Assembly: GCA_002410325.1 (NCBI GenBank)
Contig: DHRK01000051.1
Span: 1 to 30,107, forward strand
From: Syntrophomonas sp. UBA5314
Lineage (GTDB): Bacteria; Bacillota; Syntrophomonadia; Syntrophomonadales; Syntrophomonadaceae
Direction of reading: 5' to 3'
DNA length: 30,107 nucleotides
Part shown: one piece after another, positions 22,602 to 30,107 of the stretch
Layout: each line of letters starts with the position of its first letter
Position numbering within the stretch: the first letter of the stretch is position 1
Position numbers and translations under genes: made by a program
The notes under the pieces: generated by a model
What the model was told of the DNA's origin: nothing
What the model saw: the letters and a program-made list of their open reading frames with translations, nothing else
Database searches by the model: none

Positions 22602-22624
22602 GTGACGGTCGGGGTTTTTATTTT

Positions 22625-24457
22625 TTAGTAATCGAAAACTTCGACGGGTACATCCAGAACCGAGGTGTCGCCTTCGACAATAACTTCGGCGATGAAGTTG
22701 ACCTGGGGCAGCTGGTTCAGGCAGTACCACTTGGCGGAAGCCACTTTGCCGATGTAGAAGTTGTAGTCGAAGTGGTCGGCCCCTAATTCAGCGGCTCTCT
22801 TCTGAGCCAGCAGGGCCTGATCGAGCAGCAGGTGCGCGGCGTGCAGCTGAGAAGAAGCGGTCAGCACGCGGCGGGAATAGGTCGGGATCATGGAAGGATT
22901 GCTGCTCTTCCAGTCTAGCAGGCACTTGATGATGGCGTCATAGGCTTCCAGGGATTTGCCGAACTTGGCAAAGGATTTGCCCAGCTCTGCATTGTCTTTA
23001 TTGGCGGCATAGAAGTCTTTCATTTCTTTTACGAAGTTGGCAAAGACAGCGCCTTTGGCCATACTCATCTTGCGGCCTACCAGATCCAGGGACTGGATGA
23101 AGTTGGTGCCTTCCCAGATGGAGTAGATCTTGATGTCGCGGGCGATCTGAGCCACCGGATATTCTTCGCAGTAGCCGTATCCGCCGTAAGCCTGAATGGC
23201 TTCACCGCACAGCCACCAGCCCTCGTCGGAAGGATAGGCTTTGCACAAGGGGGTGACCATTTCCACATAGGCGTTGGCATAGGTTCTTACTTCCGGATCG
23301 GGATCATGATGGCGAACATCGAAATAGTAGAGGGCCTTCATCAGCATGGCGCGGGTGGCTTCCATGTGGGCCTTGCCCATGAGCAGGGTGCGCTTGATGT
23401 CTTCATGCTGGATGATGGGAACCCGGTTGCCTCTGGGGTTGGTAAAGGGGCGGCCCTGAATTCTGTCTTTGGCATAATCGCGGGCGTTGTAGAAAGCGTT
23501 GGCAATGCAGCAGTGGGCCATGTGGCCGGTTTCCATGCGGGCCAGGTTCATCATCTGGAACATCTGGGCCATACCTTCGCCTCGGCCCTCGTTCTCCAGC
23601 GGGTTTTTGCCCAGCAGGTAGCCGCGGCAGCCGTCGCTGTCGCCGAAGGCCAGAGCGGCGGTAACCGAGGCGTGCTGTCCCAACTTGTGCTCGGCGCCGG
23701 TAAGGATAACGTCGTTGTCACTCAAATTGCCGTCGTCGTCGACCCAGTATTTGGGCACGATAAATAGGGAGATGCCGCCGGTTCCAGCCTTGGCGCCTTC
23801 CACCCGGGCCAGGTACAGGTGAATGACGTTTTCGGTAAAGTCATTGTCGCCGCCGGTGATAAAGATCTTGTTGCCCTTGATCTTGTAGATGCCGGGTTCA
23901 TCGGTGGGATAGGCTTTGGAAAGGATGTCGCCCACGTCGGAGCCGGCGCTGGGCTCGGTCAGACACATGGTTCCGGACCAGGTGCCGTCCATCATCTTGG
24001 GCATGAACTTGGCTTTCAAATAATCACTGCCGAAGCTCTGGATCAGGTCGCAGGCTCCGCTGGTCAACAGTATATAGGGATAAAACACCGGGTTGGCAGC
24101 ACAGAGCATTTCCCACACCGCTGCCTGCAGGATGTGCGGCATAACCATGGCATCTTCAGATCTATCGATATTGCTGGTACCCCAGCCTTCCTCTTGCAGT
24201 TTGTGGTACAGAGGACCGAAGCTCTTCGGTAAGGTGACCTTGCCGTTTTCAAACTTGACGGGGTTCTTTTCACCGTCGTCATTGGTGGGCTCCACGACTT
24301 CCTTGGCCATCTTCAACATGGGAGCCAAAAAGGCCTTGACGTCGTCCTTGGAATAGTAGTCTTTGAATTGATCATAGCCGAATACTCTTTCGGTGGGCAG
24401 CCATTCTTGAATGATGAACTCCAGGTCTCTGGTGTTTAAATACGCAAAATTACCCAT
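22625..24457 (-). CDS. Acyl-CoA dehydrogenase (extended, ~610 aa type)
   Basis: FAD enzyme that makes the alpha-beta double bond in acyl-CoA, the first step of beta-oxidation (or the reverse in butyryl-CoA formation). Conserved parts: MCLTEPSAGSDVG (164-176), FITGGDND in the FAD loop, MNLARMETG, and QAYGGYGYCEEYPVAQIARD leading to the catalytic base Glu449 in YSIWEGTN. At 610 residues it is about 230 longer than short-chain dehydrogenases, with an extra N-terminal segment and a C-terminal helical domain (about 470-610), as in the longer bacterial ACADs. The start is ATG with GGAGG eight bases upstream. No etfAB, thiolase or hydratase gene is adjacent, so it is monocistronic here. Chain-length preference cannot be read directly. 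Confidence 0.92.
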   Translation of the reverse strand: MGNFAYLNTRDLEFIIQEWLPTERVFGYDQFKDYYSKDDVKAFLAPMLKMAKEVVEPTNDDGEKNPVKFENGKVTLPKSFGPLYHKLQEEGWGTSNIDRSEDAMVMPHILQAAVWEMLCAANPVFYPYILLTSGACDLIQSFGSDYLKAKFMPKMMDGTWSGTMCLTEPSAGSDVGDILSKAYPTDEPGIYKIKGNKIFITGGDNDFTENVIHLYLARVEGAKAGTGGISLFIVPKYWVDDDGNLSDNDVILTGAEHKLGQHASVTAALAFGDSDGCRGYLLGKNPLENEGRGEGMAQMFQMMNLARMETGHMAHCCIANAFYNARDYAKDRIQGRPFTNPRGNRVPIIQHEDIKRTLLMGKAHMEATRAMLMKALYYFDVRHHDPDPEVRTYANAYVEMVTPLCKAYPSDEGWWLCGEAIQAYGGYGYCEEYPVAQIARDIKIYSIWEGTNFIQSLDLVGRKMSMAKGAVFANFVKEMKDFYAANKDNAELGKSFAKFGKSLEAYDAIIKCLLDWKSSNPSMIPTYSRRVLTASSQLHAAHLLLDQALLAQKRAAELGADHFDYNFYIGKVASAKWYCLNQLPQVNFIAEVIVEGDTSVLDVPVEVFDY

Positions 24458-25265
24458 TCATTTCGCCTCCAAATAATATTTCTCTTAAACAGGTGGAGGC
24501 CTCCCCGAAACGAACCCTAAATTTCCCCCTTATATTAGTTTTCTATACTTGAAATTTAGCTTTTCCCGAGGAAGCACTTGAAACTATAGATTTTCAGTTA
24601 GAAGAAGCTCTTGCTGTTGGTTCAGGCGCCCTGTTTCATATTTACGCCTGTACGACACTATATCAGCAGGTTTTGGACTGATGCCAGTCCAAGTGGATCG
24701 CACTGCCCCCGCGCTTTTGAAGTCTGCCGTCCTGCAGTAAAATAGGATGTTGGCCGGAAGGTGGCGCAAAACGACGGGAGCCTGGTGAAGCGCCCTTTAA
24801 ATTTGCCGAATCAAGCAGCCCGGGGGTGCCGTGGCCGGATATCCTTTAGCTGGCTTGAAATCCTTCTAGCGGATCTCAACTGACTGCACTTGTCTGACGG
24901 TCAGGGAGATCAAGACTGCAGTTCTCTGCTCAAGTGGCGACGACCTGGAAACGCTTAGAATCACCTCCCCCTTACCTCTTCTATATCATGGATAAAGCAA
25001 AAATCATGCCACTTGGCCGCAAAAGATGGCTTCTGGAAGGCATTAGGTAATATTTAACCTATTAAAGTCTTAATTACTGTAAAAGAATTCAGAAAAAATG
25101 GGGAGATAGGGATTGTACCAGAAAGTATGTGAAAGTGGGTTCAAAGTTTTGGATTGGTTAAATAACGAAAAATGAGACCAATGGAGGAAGAAGCGGGGAG
25201 TAAAAACAGAGCAAATCATTGCAAATACGCAAGGGGGCATTGCAAAAATGCAATATAAACAACAA
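24458..25265. other. Long intergenic region upstream of the acyl-CoA dehydrogenase
   Basis: About 800 bases without a supported gene. Short open frames (for example 24584-24769 minus) lack ribosome sites and family resemblance. Notable elements are a GGAGGCCTCC palindrome (24495-24504) and two direct ACTTGAAA repeats (24547 and 24576) flanked by TCTATA/TATAGA, all in the likely control region of the dehydrogenase gene. On the minus strand, an excellent ribosome-site-like GGGAGGTGATT at about 24965 has no start codon at the right distance. Confidence 0.45.
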
Positions 25266-25288
25266 AAGGCTGCCCGGAGAGCACCCTT
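25266..25288 (-). terminator. Terminator of rnpB
   Basis: Read on the minus strand, AAGG-G-TGC pairs with GCA-G-CCTT (one mismatch) across a 7-base loop, followed by TTGTTGTTT. It lies just past the mature 3' end of RNase P RNA. Confidence 0.55.
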
Positions 25289-25309
25289 GATGTTTTGCAA
25301 ACAAACTAC

Positions 25310-25706
25310 ATAAGTAAGCAAATCTGTAAGCGGAGTTTTGTATTTGACAGCCATCTATCTAGGATGCCAGTTGCCTGACACCTCAAGCGACCTAACCCGG
25401 AAACGAGGCGGGCCACCTCAATGTTTCTCTATTTGGTCTTGCACCGGATGGGGTTTACCGAGCCGTTTAGTCGCCTAAACGCTGGTGAGCTCTTACCTCA
25501 CCTTTCCACCCTTACCGAAAACGGAGACCGAGAGAGATAGGGAGGACAGTTCTTCTTGTCCCCCTCGGTCTCTGTTTTCGGCGGTTTGTTTCTGTGGCAC
25601 TGGCCTTGGGGTCGCCCCCACTGGACGTTATCCAGCATCCTGCCCTGTGGTGCTCCGACTTTCCTCAGACATTTTAAGCCTGCGGCTATCTGATTTACTT
25701 ACTTAT
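25310..25706 (-). ncRNA. rnpB: RNase P RNA (type A)
   Basis: Catalytic RNA of RNase P, which matures tRNA 5' ends. Read on the minus strand, the diagnostic blocks follow in order: TGAGGAAAGTC (CR-I/P4), GAGCACCACAGGGCAG, ACCAGTGCCACAGA-like CR-II region, AAACCGCCG, AAGGGTGGAAAGGTG with GGTAAGAGCTCACC, GGTAAACCCCATCCGG, GCAAGACCAAATAG, and AGATAGATGGCTGTC/CAAAACTCCGCTTA (CR-V/P4 partner). The ends form a 15-bp P1 helix, ATAAGTAAGTAAATC with GATTTGCTTACTTAT, including one G-U pair, which fixes the mature ends near 25706 and 25310. The close fit to E. coli-like peripheral elements indicates the ancestral A type. Length about 397 nt. Confidence 0.95.
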
Positions 25707-25725
25707 GGTTCTTATATGCAGTAAT

Positions 25726-25754
25726 ATTATATGTAATATATACTGCCTTGTAAA
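25726..25754 (-). promoter_or_regulatory. Promoter of rnpB
   Basis: Minus-strand TTTACA (25754-25749), 17 bases, TATAAT (25731-25726): a near-consensus SigA promoter. The start is expected near 25719, 13 bases before the P1 helix. Confidence 0.75.
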
Positions 25755-25969
25755 GTTTCAGGCTTGGGGAAAATGACTGTTTTTACCGTAATTGCTTCAC
25801 AGTGTCGGCGGCTGACAATCTAAACCGGGACTGCCTTTTTAAGGCGGCTAAAAAGTGTGCCTTTTTTGCGAAAATTTTTATAGGGCGGGAAGGAAATAGT
25901 CAATCTTTAGAGAATTATCTACACTAATGAAGGGGAACGGCTAAGCAATAAACCCTTTTGAAAGAATTC
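25755..25969. other. Intergenic region between the rnpB and membrane-protein promoters
   Basis: The rnpB-to-26033 gap holds the two divergent promoters and between them no open frame of interest. A GCCTTTTTAAGGC palindrome near 25830-25842 is the only other structure I see. Confidence 0.4.
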
Positions 25970-25998
25970 TTGTTTTGATCACACTAAAGTACTACAAT
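25970..25998 (+). promoter_or_regulatory. Promoter of the small membrane protein gene
   Basis: TTGTTT (25970-25975), 17 bases, TACAAT (25993-25998). This predicts a start near 26005 and a 28-base leader. Confidence 0.45.
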
Positions 25999-26032
25999 AG
26001 TCTGTGGAAGTAAAGGCGGAGGGGGTGAAAAG

Positions 26033-26374
26033 GTGCTGGCGATTTTTGGTTCGGGTGCGGCAGCGGCACAGGTTGAAGGCCCATTGGGGTTGTTAAATAA
26101 TCCTGTAGTGGAGCTTTTAATAGTTGCTCTGGCTATATTCATTTTCATTAAGTTCTGTGGCTGGGCAAAACACTTTACATTGTCAGGCGGATTTAAGAAA
26201 CTTATATTCATTCTGACCGGTGTAGGGCTGGTAGGATTTAATGTTTTCTACAAAATGGGCAATTCAGCTATTGCAGAGAGTGGTTGGTCTATGGCTACTT
26301 ATGCATGTGTGGCTTCGCTCGTCTGGGTTTTCATTTTCGCTTTTGCTCTGATGGCCGAAACAAAAGCAGAGTAA
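26033..26374 (+). CDS. Small integral membrane protein, unknown function
   Basis: A 113-residue protein with three hydrophobic spans at about 24-41, 56-74 and 87-108, and a short polar segment (WAKHFTLSGGFKK) after the first. The N terminus (LAIFGSGAAAAQVEGP) is small-residue rich but not a classic cleavable signal. No family was recognised. GTG start with GGAGGGGGTG about nine bases upstream; own promoter and a strong terminator, so it is a single gene. Good translation and transcription signals make the gene credible despite the lack of homology clues. Confidence 0.65.
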   Translation: MLAIFGSGAAAAQVEGPLGLLNNPVVELLIVALAIFIFIKFCGWAKHFTLSGGFKKLIFILTGVGLVGFNVFYKMGNSAIAESGWSMATYACVASLVWVFIFAFALMAETKAE

Positions 26375-26393
26375 GAGGACATATTCCGTGGAT

Positions 26394-26422
26394 AAAAGGG
26401 GCGGTATAAACCGCCCCTTTTT
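26394..26422 (+). terminator. Terminator after the membrane protein gene
   Basis: AAAAGGGGCGGT and ACCGCCCCTTTT pair over 12 bp with a 4-base loop and end in a T-run. Strong intrinsic terminator. Confidence 0.9.
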
Positions 26423-26516
26423 AGCTTGTGCGGGTGTCTTTCCGACAGTTTAGCACCGCTAAGATAAGACCAAAAGCATTACCATAATAATAGTTATCAG
26501 GGAGGGCAGGTAAAGA

Positions 26517-28322
26517 ATGTCTGAACAGGTGCGTTTTACAGCAATCGGGCCCGAACAAAAAGAAAGGGGTATATGGGCGATTCCCGGCCAGAACCTCAGG
26601 GAGGCCCTGGCCCTGGCCGGATTGGATCCCGGGGGAACCTGTGGCGGACGCGGAACTTGTGGAAAATGCAAGGTCCGCATAGAGGGTAGTAGCAAACCTA
26701 TGGACGCTACGGAACGCCATAAACTGCTTCCGGATGAGATAAAAGCCGGCGAACGTCTGTCATGTTTTTGTACGGTTGAGGATTCGCTCATCGTGACCGT
26801 CGATTACAGCGAGACCCTGCCGGGGCTAAAAGCCCATCCCCGGTTTGCCGATCTGCCTGTTGCCGAAAAACAGGTTGAAATAAAGCGTATATTCCTTCCC
26901 GGCTTTGATAAACAAAATCCTCAACCCCTGTTTGAACGCTTGAAGGCTGCTTTGCCCGGATTGCAGATGCGAATACCTCCTGAAAACTTTAACGAACTTG
27001 CCGCTCTGGACCGCCAGGGGCGCCCGGCTATGGAATTGTACGCCCTGGTTTTGGGCGGCCGGGAAGTACGGGGCCTTTCCCGGGAAAAACAGAGCGCTTA
27101 TGGCGTAGCCCTGGATTTGGGAACTACCAGCCTGCAGGGCATACTGGTTGACTTGAGCCGCGGGGAGGTCGTAGCCATGGCTTCCCATACCAACCTGCAA
27201 AGGGTGTACGGACAAGACATCATTTCCCGGATCTCTTACTGCCTGGAAAATCGCGAGGGTCTTGATAACTTGCATCGCATCCTCATCAACGGGGTTGATT
27301 CCATTGTGGAGGAATTATGTGAAAAGACCGATATATCACCTGATAAATTGTTCTCCTTTACTGTGGTGGGGAACCCGGTTATGCTCCATTTTTTGCTGCG
27401 TTTTCAGGTGGGCGGCTTTGGCTCGGCCCCTTATTGCGGACTTTTTACCAGTGATTATTGGAGCAGCGCCGCAACCCTGGGCATAAAAGCCAATCCTGAA
27501 GCGGCCGTATGGCTGCTGCCTCAGATCGGTGGATTTGTAGGTTCCGACCTGCTGGCCGGATTGATGACCATAACCAGCCGCACGGAACTCCGTTTTCTCT
27601 ATATAGATATTGGAACCAACGGGGAAATACTGGTGGGAAATAGGGGGGGATTCTGGGCTGCATCAGCGGCTGCCGGCCCCGCTTTCGAAGGGGGAGCAAT
27701 AATCTCAGGCATGAGGGCGGCTGCCGGGGCCATTGACCGGGTACGTTGGCAAGACGGTTGGCTGGATTTCCATACCCTGGGCCAAATTCCGGCCCGGGGC
27801 ATCTGCGGTTCAGGCATAATCGATCTGGTCGGCTGCCTTTTGGAAGCCGATTACCTGGATGCCAACGGTATTTTTACCGATGCGGCCGGGGAAAAGCTGA
27901 CTATACGCTCTGGAACCCGGGGGGCTGAATTATTGCTTTATACCCAGGGGGGAGCAGAGGTAATCTTTAATCAAGATGATGTGCGCCAGGTACAATTGGC
28001 CAAGAGTGCGATAAGGACGGCCATAGAAATATTGCTCGACAAAGCCGGCCTGAAGCTTCGGGATTTGGACGTGGTACTATTGGCCGGGGCTTTCGGTTCT
28101 TACATAGATCCGGAACAGGCCATAAGGATTGGGCTGCTGCCGGAGGTCGAGCCCGGGATTATTAAAAACGTCGGGAATGCCGCCGCCCAGGGAGCGGTTA
28201 TGGCTCTGTTTTCTCCTTCATATCAAGAAACGGCGCGGACTTTAAGCAGCCGGGTCCAATATGTGGAACTGGCTGCCCACGCGGATTTTCAACGACTCTT
28301 CATTAAAAATATCAACTTTTGA
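26517..28322 (+). CDS. Ferredoxin/ASKHA protein (corrinoid-activation, DUF4445 type)
   Basis: A 601-residue protein of the reductive-activator family for corrinoid methyltransferases. An N-terminal [2Fe-2S] ferredoxin domain has Cys42, Cys48, Cys51 (CGGRGTCGKC) and Cys83 (LSCFC). A linker (about 100-185) follows, then an actin-like ATPase (ASKHA) core: VALDLGTTSLQG near 193, VVGNPVMLHF, IDIGTNGEI, GPAFEGG, GICGSGIIDLV and LAGAFGSYID. Relatives use ATP to drive low-potential reduction of inactive Co(II) corrinoid to Co(I). No corrinoid protein or methyltransferase is in the window, so the client is elsewhere. Cys85, two residues past the last ligand, is an additional cysteine. ATG start with GGGAGG upstream. 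Confidence 0.88.
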   Translation: MSEQVRFTAIGPEQKERGIWAIPGQNLREALALAGLDPGGTCGGRGTCGKCKVRIEGSSKPMDATERHKLLPDEIKAGERLSCFCTVEDSLIVTVDYSETLPGLKAHPRFADLPVAEKQVEIKRIFLPGFDKQNPQPLFERLKAALPGLQMRIPPENFNELAALDRQGRPAMELYALVLGGREVRGLSREKQSAYGVALDLGTTSLQGILVDLSRGEVVAMASHTNLQRVYGQDIISRISYCLENREGLDNLHRILINGVDSIVEELCEKTDISPDKLFSFTVVGNPVMLHFLLRFQVGGFGSAPYCGLFTSDYWSSAATLGIKANPEAAVWLLPQIGGFVGSDLLAGLMTITSRTELRFLYIDIGTNGEILVGNRGGFWAASAAAGPAFEGGAIISGMRAAAGAIDRVRWQDGWLDFHTLGQIPARGICGSGIIDLVGCLLEADYLDANGIFTDAAGEKLTIRSGTRGAELLLYTQGGAEVIFNQDDVRQVQLAKSAIRTAIEILLDKAGLKLRDLDVVLLAGAFGSYIDPEQAIRIGLLPEVEPGIIKNVGNAAAQGAVMALFSPSYQETARTLSSRVQYVELAAHADFQRLFIKNINF

Positions 28323-28346
28323 TGATCGAGCAAAAAGGAAAATAAG

Positions 28347-28382
28347 GGGGATGACCTTGCCGCTGCGGCGGCGGGTCACCCC
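28347..28382. other. Strong GC-rich hairpin of unknown role
   Basis: GGGG-A-TGACC (28347-28356) pairs with GGTCA-CCCC (28374-28382), with the A bulged, and is capped by GCCGC/GCGGC around TGCG. No T-run follows on either strand, so it is not a simple terminator. It sits 25 bases after the ferredoxin/ASKHA gene and could stabilise the transcript end. Confidence 0.45.
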
Positions 28383-28448
28383 TCAGACCACTCTACAGGA
28401 GTGAATCGCCGCTCCTTGCTCTCAATCACACTATGTAGCAAAATAAGA

Positions 28449-28473
28449 GGCTGACCTCAAGGTCAGCCCTTTT
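28449..28473. terminator. Bidirectional terminator
   Basis: GGCTGACCT and AGGTCAGCC form a 9-bp stem with a 2-base gap, followed on plus by CTTTT and on minus by TCTTATTTT. It serves the two convergent genes on either side. Confidence 0.75.
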
Positions 28474-28504
28474 AAATTATTCTTTTTTAAACCTGACGGT
28501 CCTT

Positions 28505-29797
28505 CTATTTTATCTCTAGATCGTTGACGATCAGTCCGGTTATCAACTTGGGATAGAAATAGGTTGATTTTTGGGGCATTTTATCCCGGGCGTTGGCAAC
28601 CGCGACTATATCCTGAACCTTGGTGGCATTCAGAAGAAAGCCTATTTGATAGTGCCCGCCGTCAACCTGTTCGGCCAGGAAGCGCTCGCTGCGGGTGTAG
28701 GCCAGGTTTTCCTGATTGCGGCGCTGTTCTTCGCCAATGTTCAGTATCTGGTCCAGAACCAGATAGTCCAGAATGGCCACATCAAGAGCCTTCCAGGCAT
28801 CGGATTTATCTTCCGGCAGCCTTTGGAAAGCGGCTTGGGGATCTTTCAGCTTCAAGATAAAGAGGCCGCCCTTGCTGTACATGCCAAAAGTATAGCCATT
28901 CTGTCCGGCGGTCTCAACCTCATTCAGGAAGGCGGCTACATTACCGCCGGTAAAGGGTTCAACTTCAAAGAGCGCCGCCAGCTTTTTCCTAAAGGCGGAA
29001 TGGTCAAAATCAGGCAGGTTGCCAACCAGGCGGTGGGTGGGAAAGACCACCAGACCTTCATCATATACATTTACCAAAGTGGTCAGGACGTAGTCATAGC
29101 CGGCTTTCTTTATGGATTTGGCGAAATCCAGGGCGGTTTCATAGCGATGGTGTCCGTCGGCAATGTAGATCTTCTTTTTGTTCATGATCTGAACGATAGA
29201 AGAAAGAACCGAAGCATCGTCGATAACCCAGATGCGGTGGCCTTCACCGGCTTCGTCGATAATGTCTATATCGGGTGCGCGGTCTTGGGTATAAGCCAGC
29301 ATCAATCCGTCGATAGCTTTGGCCTCGTCTATATAAAGCCCGAAGATAGAGCTGAAATTACAACGGGTGTGCTGCATCAGCTGAAAACGGTCCGCTTTGG
29401 GTTTGGATAGTGTTTCTTCATGGGGAAGCACGTTCCCGGTGCTGTAGTCCTCCACCTCCAACCCGCAAACCAGGCCGGTGCGCACCATGTCACGGCCCCG
29501 GTGTTCAAAGCTCTGTTGATACAAATAAAGAGCCGGGGAGCTTTCCGGAACCAGTATTTCATCTTCCAGCCATTTATCCAGGTATTGCTTGGCCCGGGTA
29601 TAGCGATTGTTTTCCGGACTGTCCTGAGGGAACATCAGGCCCAGTTCCAAACGGATGATATTGGCCGGGTGTTCGGCATAATAGCGAGCTTGAGCGGCAT
29701 CATCAATAATGTCATAGGGGGGGGTTACAACGGAAGCCAGATTGGCTATTTTCTCCGGATTGTAACGCAGGCCTCGGAACGGATGTATTTTTGCCAT
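28505..29797 (-). CDS. DUF1015 family protein
   Basis: A 430-residue cytoplasmic protein of the DUF1015 family, widespread in anaerobes. The family signature is visible at the N terminus (IHPFRGLRYNP, VVTPPYDII, NIIRLELG), in the middle (RTGLVCGLEVEDY, VLPHEETLSKPKADR) and in the strongly conserved IYIADGHHRYETAL near residue 213. The His-His and Asp of that motif look like a catalytic or metal site, but I know of no established reaction. The family often travels with amino-acid or carbon-metabolism genes; here it stands alone. ATG start; AAGGAGGT is 13 bases upstream, rather far, and no better start is visible. Confidence 0.85.
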   Translation of the reverse strand: MAKIHPFRGLRYNPEKIANLASVVTPPYDIIDDAAQARYYAEHPANIIRLELGLMFPQDSPENNRYTRAKQYLDKWLEDEILVPESSPALYLYQQSFEHRGRDMVRTGLVCGLEVEDYSTGNVLPHEETLSKPKADRFQLMQHTRCNFSSIFGLYIDEAKAIDGLMLAYTQDRAPDIDIIDEAGEGHRIWVIDDASVLSSIVQIMNKKKIYIADGHHRYETALDFAKSIKKAGYDYVLTTLVNVYDEGLVVFPTHRLVGNLPDFDHSAFRKKLAALFEVEPFTGGNVAAFLNEVETAGQNGYTFGMYSKGGLFILKLKDPQAAFQRLPEDKSDAWKALDVAILDYLVLDQILNIGEEQRRNQENLAYTRSERFLAEQVDGGHYQIGFLLNATKVQDIVAVANARDKMPQKSTYFYPKLITGLIVNDLEIK

Positions 29798-30043
29798 TAT
29801 CTAAAAAAAGACCTCCTTATGGGCGTAGTAGGGTTTCAATTGCTTCAAATTTTATTATATGCCAGGGGCTAATGCAATTCTTTTCTGCCCGCTATTTCTT
29901 GATTTTTCGGCTTCAGAGTGCTTAAATGAAATACTGTAAGGTGCTGGTAGTCTGTCAACCCTAATTCTATATATTATCGTCGGTTAAATTTTCGCATGAC
30001 TGCGTTGTCGTCAATCGCAATACGTCCAGTATTACTCATTACT
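29798..30043. other. Intergenic region before the right end repeat
   Basis: No gene is seen. The last part (about 29996-30043: CATGACTGCGTTGTCG, CAATCGCAATACGTCC, AGTATTACTCATT) looks like part of the same intergenic repeat that continues to the end of the window. Confidence 0.4.
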
Positions 30044-30107
30044 CCGCCTTGTCCTGCAAAAATTTCCCTCGACGATTTATAAAAAAATAAGAGTTAACAG
30101 AGTACTA
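30044..30107. repeat. Intergenic repeat, right copy
   Basis: Same orientation and largely the same sequence as 114-178, sharing CCGCCTTGTCCT, CAAAAATTT, CCTCGACGA and GTTAACAGAGTACTA, with a variable AT-rich middle. It is cut by the window end, so its full length is unknown. Confidence 0.6.

Noticed and set aside
23306..24232. Long plus-strand open frames inside the acyl-CoA dehydrogenase gene
   Set aside because: They are shadows of the strongly coding minus strand.
24584..24769. 61-codon minus-strand open frame
   Set aside because: It has no ribosome site, no family resemblance and no supporting context.
25070..25354. 94-codon minus-strand open frame
   Set aside because: It overlaps the 3' end of RNase P RNA and its terminator, has no ribosome site and looks like chance.
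25485..25724. 79-codon plus-strand open frame
   Set aside because: It is antisense to RNase P RNA and made of its structured sequence.

Overview
The window reads as a stretch of chromosome from a spore-forming, anaerobic, low-to-mid-GC Firmicute of the Clostridia, most likely close to the syntrophic fatty-acid oxidisers (Syntrophomonas-like). The reasons are an extended acyl-CoA dehydrogenase, a corrinoid-activation type ferredoxin/ASKHA protein, a YheC/YheD spore-coat ATP-grasp protein, a DUF1540 peptide, a soluble multi-PAS histidine kinase with no regulator beside it, and strong AGGAGG-type ribosome sites with frequent GTG/TTG starts. The genus is inference, not proof.

Layout. 1-3.0 kb (minus strand): a MinD/ParA-like protein with a broken P-loop, then isoaspartyl dipeptidase and cyanophycinase, a two-gene route for breaking down cyanophycin. 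3.1-7.5 kb: a MOSC protein behind a promoter framed by a long inverted repeat, an acidic zinc-ribbon protein, a CDF metal exporter, a small ScdA_N/DUF1858-like protein and an XdhC-family protein. 7.5-11.5 kb (minus): a small membrane protein, an MFS exporter and a PAS-GAF-PAS histidine kinase. 11.5-12.55 kb has no protein gene. It carries what I consider the most interesting feature of the window, a probable structured non-coding RNA of about 366 nt on the minus strand with its own promoter, a 5'-3' closing helix, a terminator and a large excess of GGA motifs. 12.55-17.3 kb (plus): a two-gene unit (cytidylate-kinase-like domain joined to a PD-(D/E)XK-like domain, then a hypoxanthine phosphoribosyltransferase homologue lacking its catalytic Asp), a DacF-type D,D-carboxypeptidase and a YheC/D protein behind a SigK-like promoter. 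17.4-20.1 kb: a DUF1540 peptide, then a P1B metal ATPase with a MarR regulator that has AdcR-like metal ligands. 20.3-22.6 kb (plus): a methyltransferase, bacterioferritin and a putative HExxH metalloprotease. 22.6-24.5 kb (minus): acyl-CoA dehydrogenase. 25.3-25.7 kb (minus): RNase P RNA with its promoter. 26.0-28.3 kb (plus): a small membrane protein and the ferredoxin/ASKHA protein. 28.5-29.8 kb (minus): a DUF1015 protein. A ~65-bp repeat lies at both ends of the window.

Themes. Metal handling recurs (CDF exporter, P1B ATPase with its regulator, bacterioferritin). Molybdenum-enzyme accessory functions (MOSC, XdhC) occur without their target enzymes. Late sporulation and cell-wall functions sit near 14-17.7 kb. 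No transposase, CRISPR array, tRNA or rRNA gene was recognised. Several proteins keep a family fold but lack a signature catalytic residue (IadA, HPRT-like, MinD-like, MOSC); these are described one by one.
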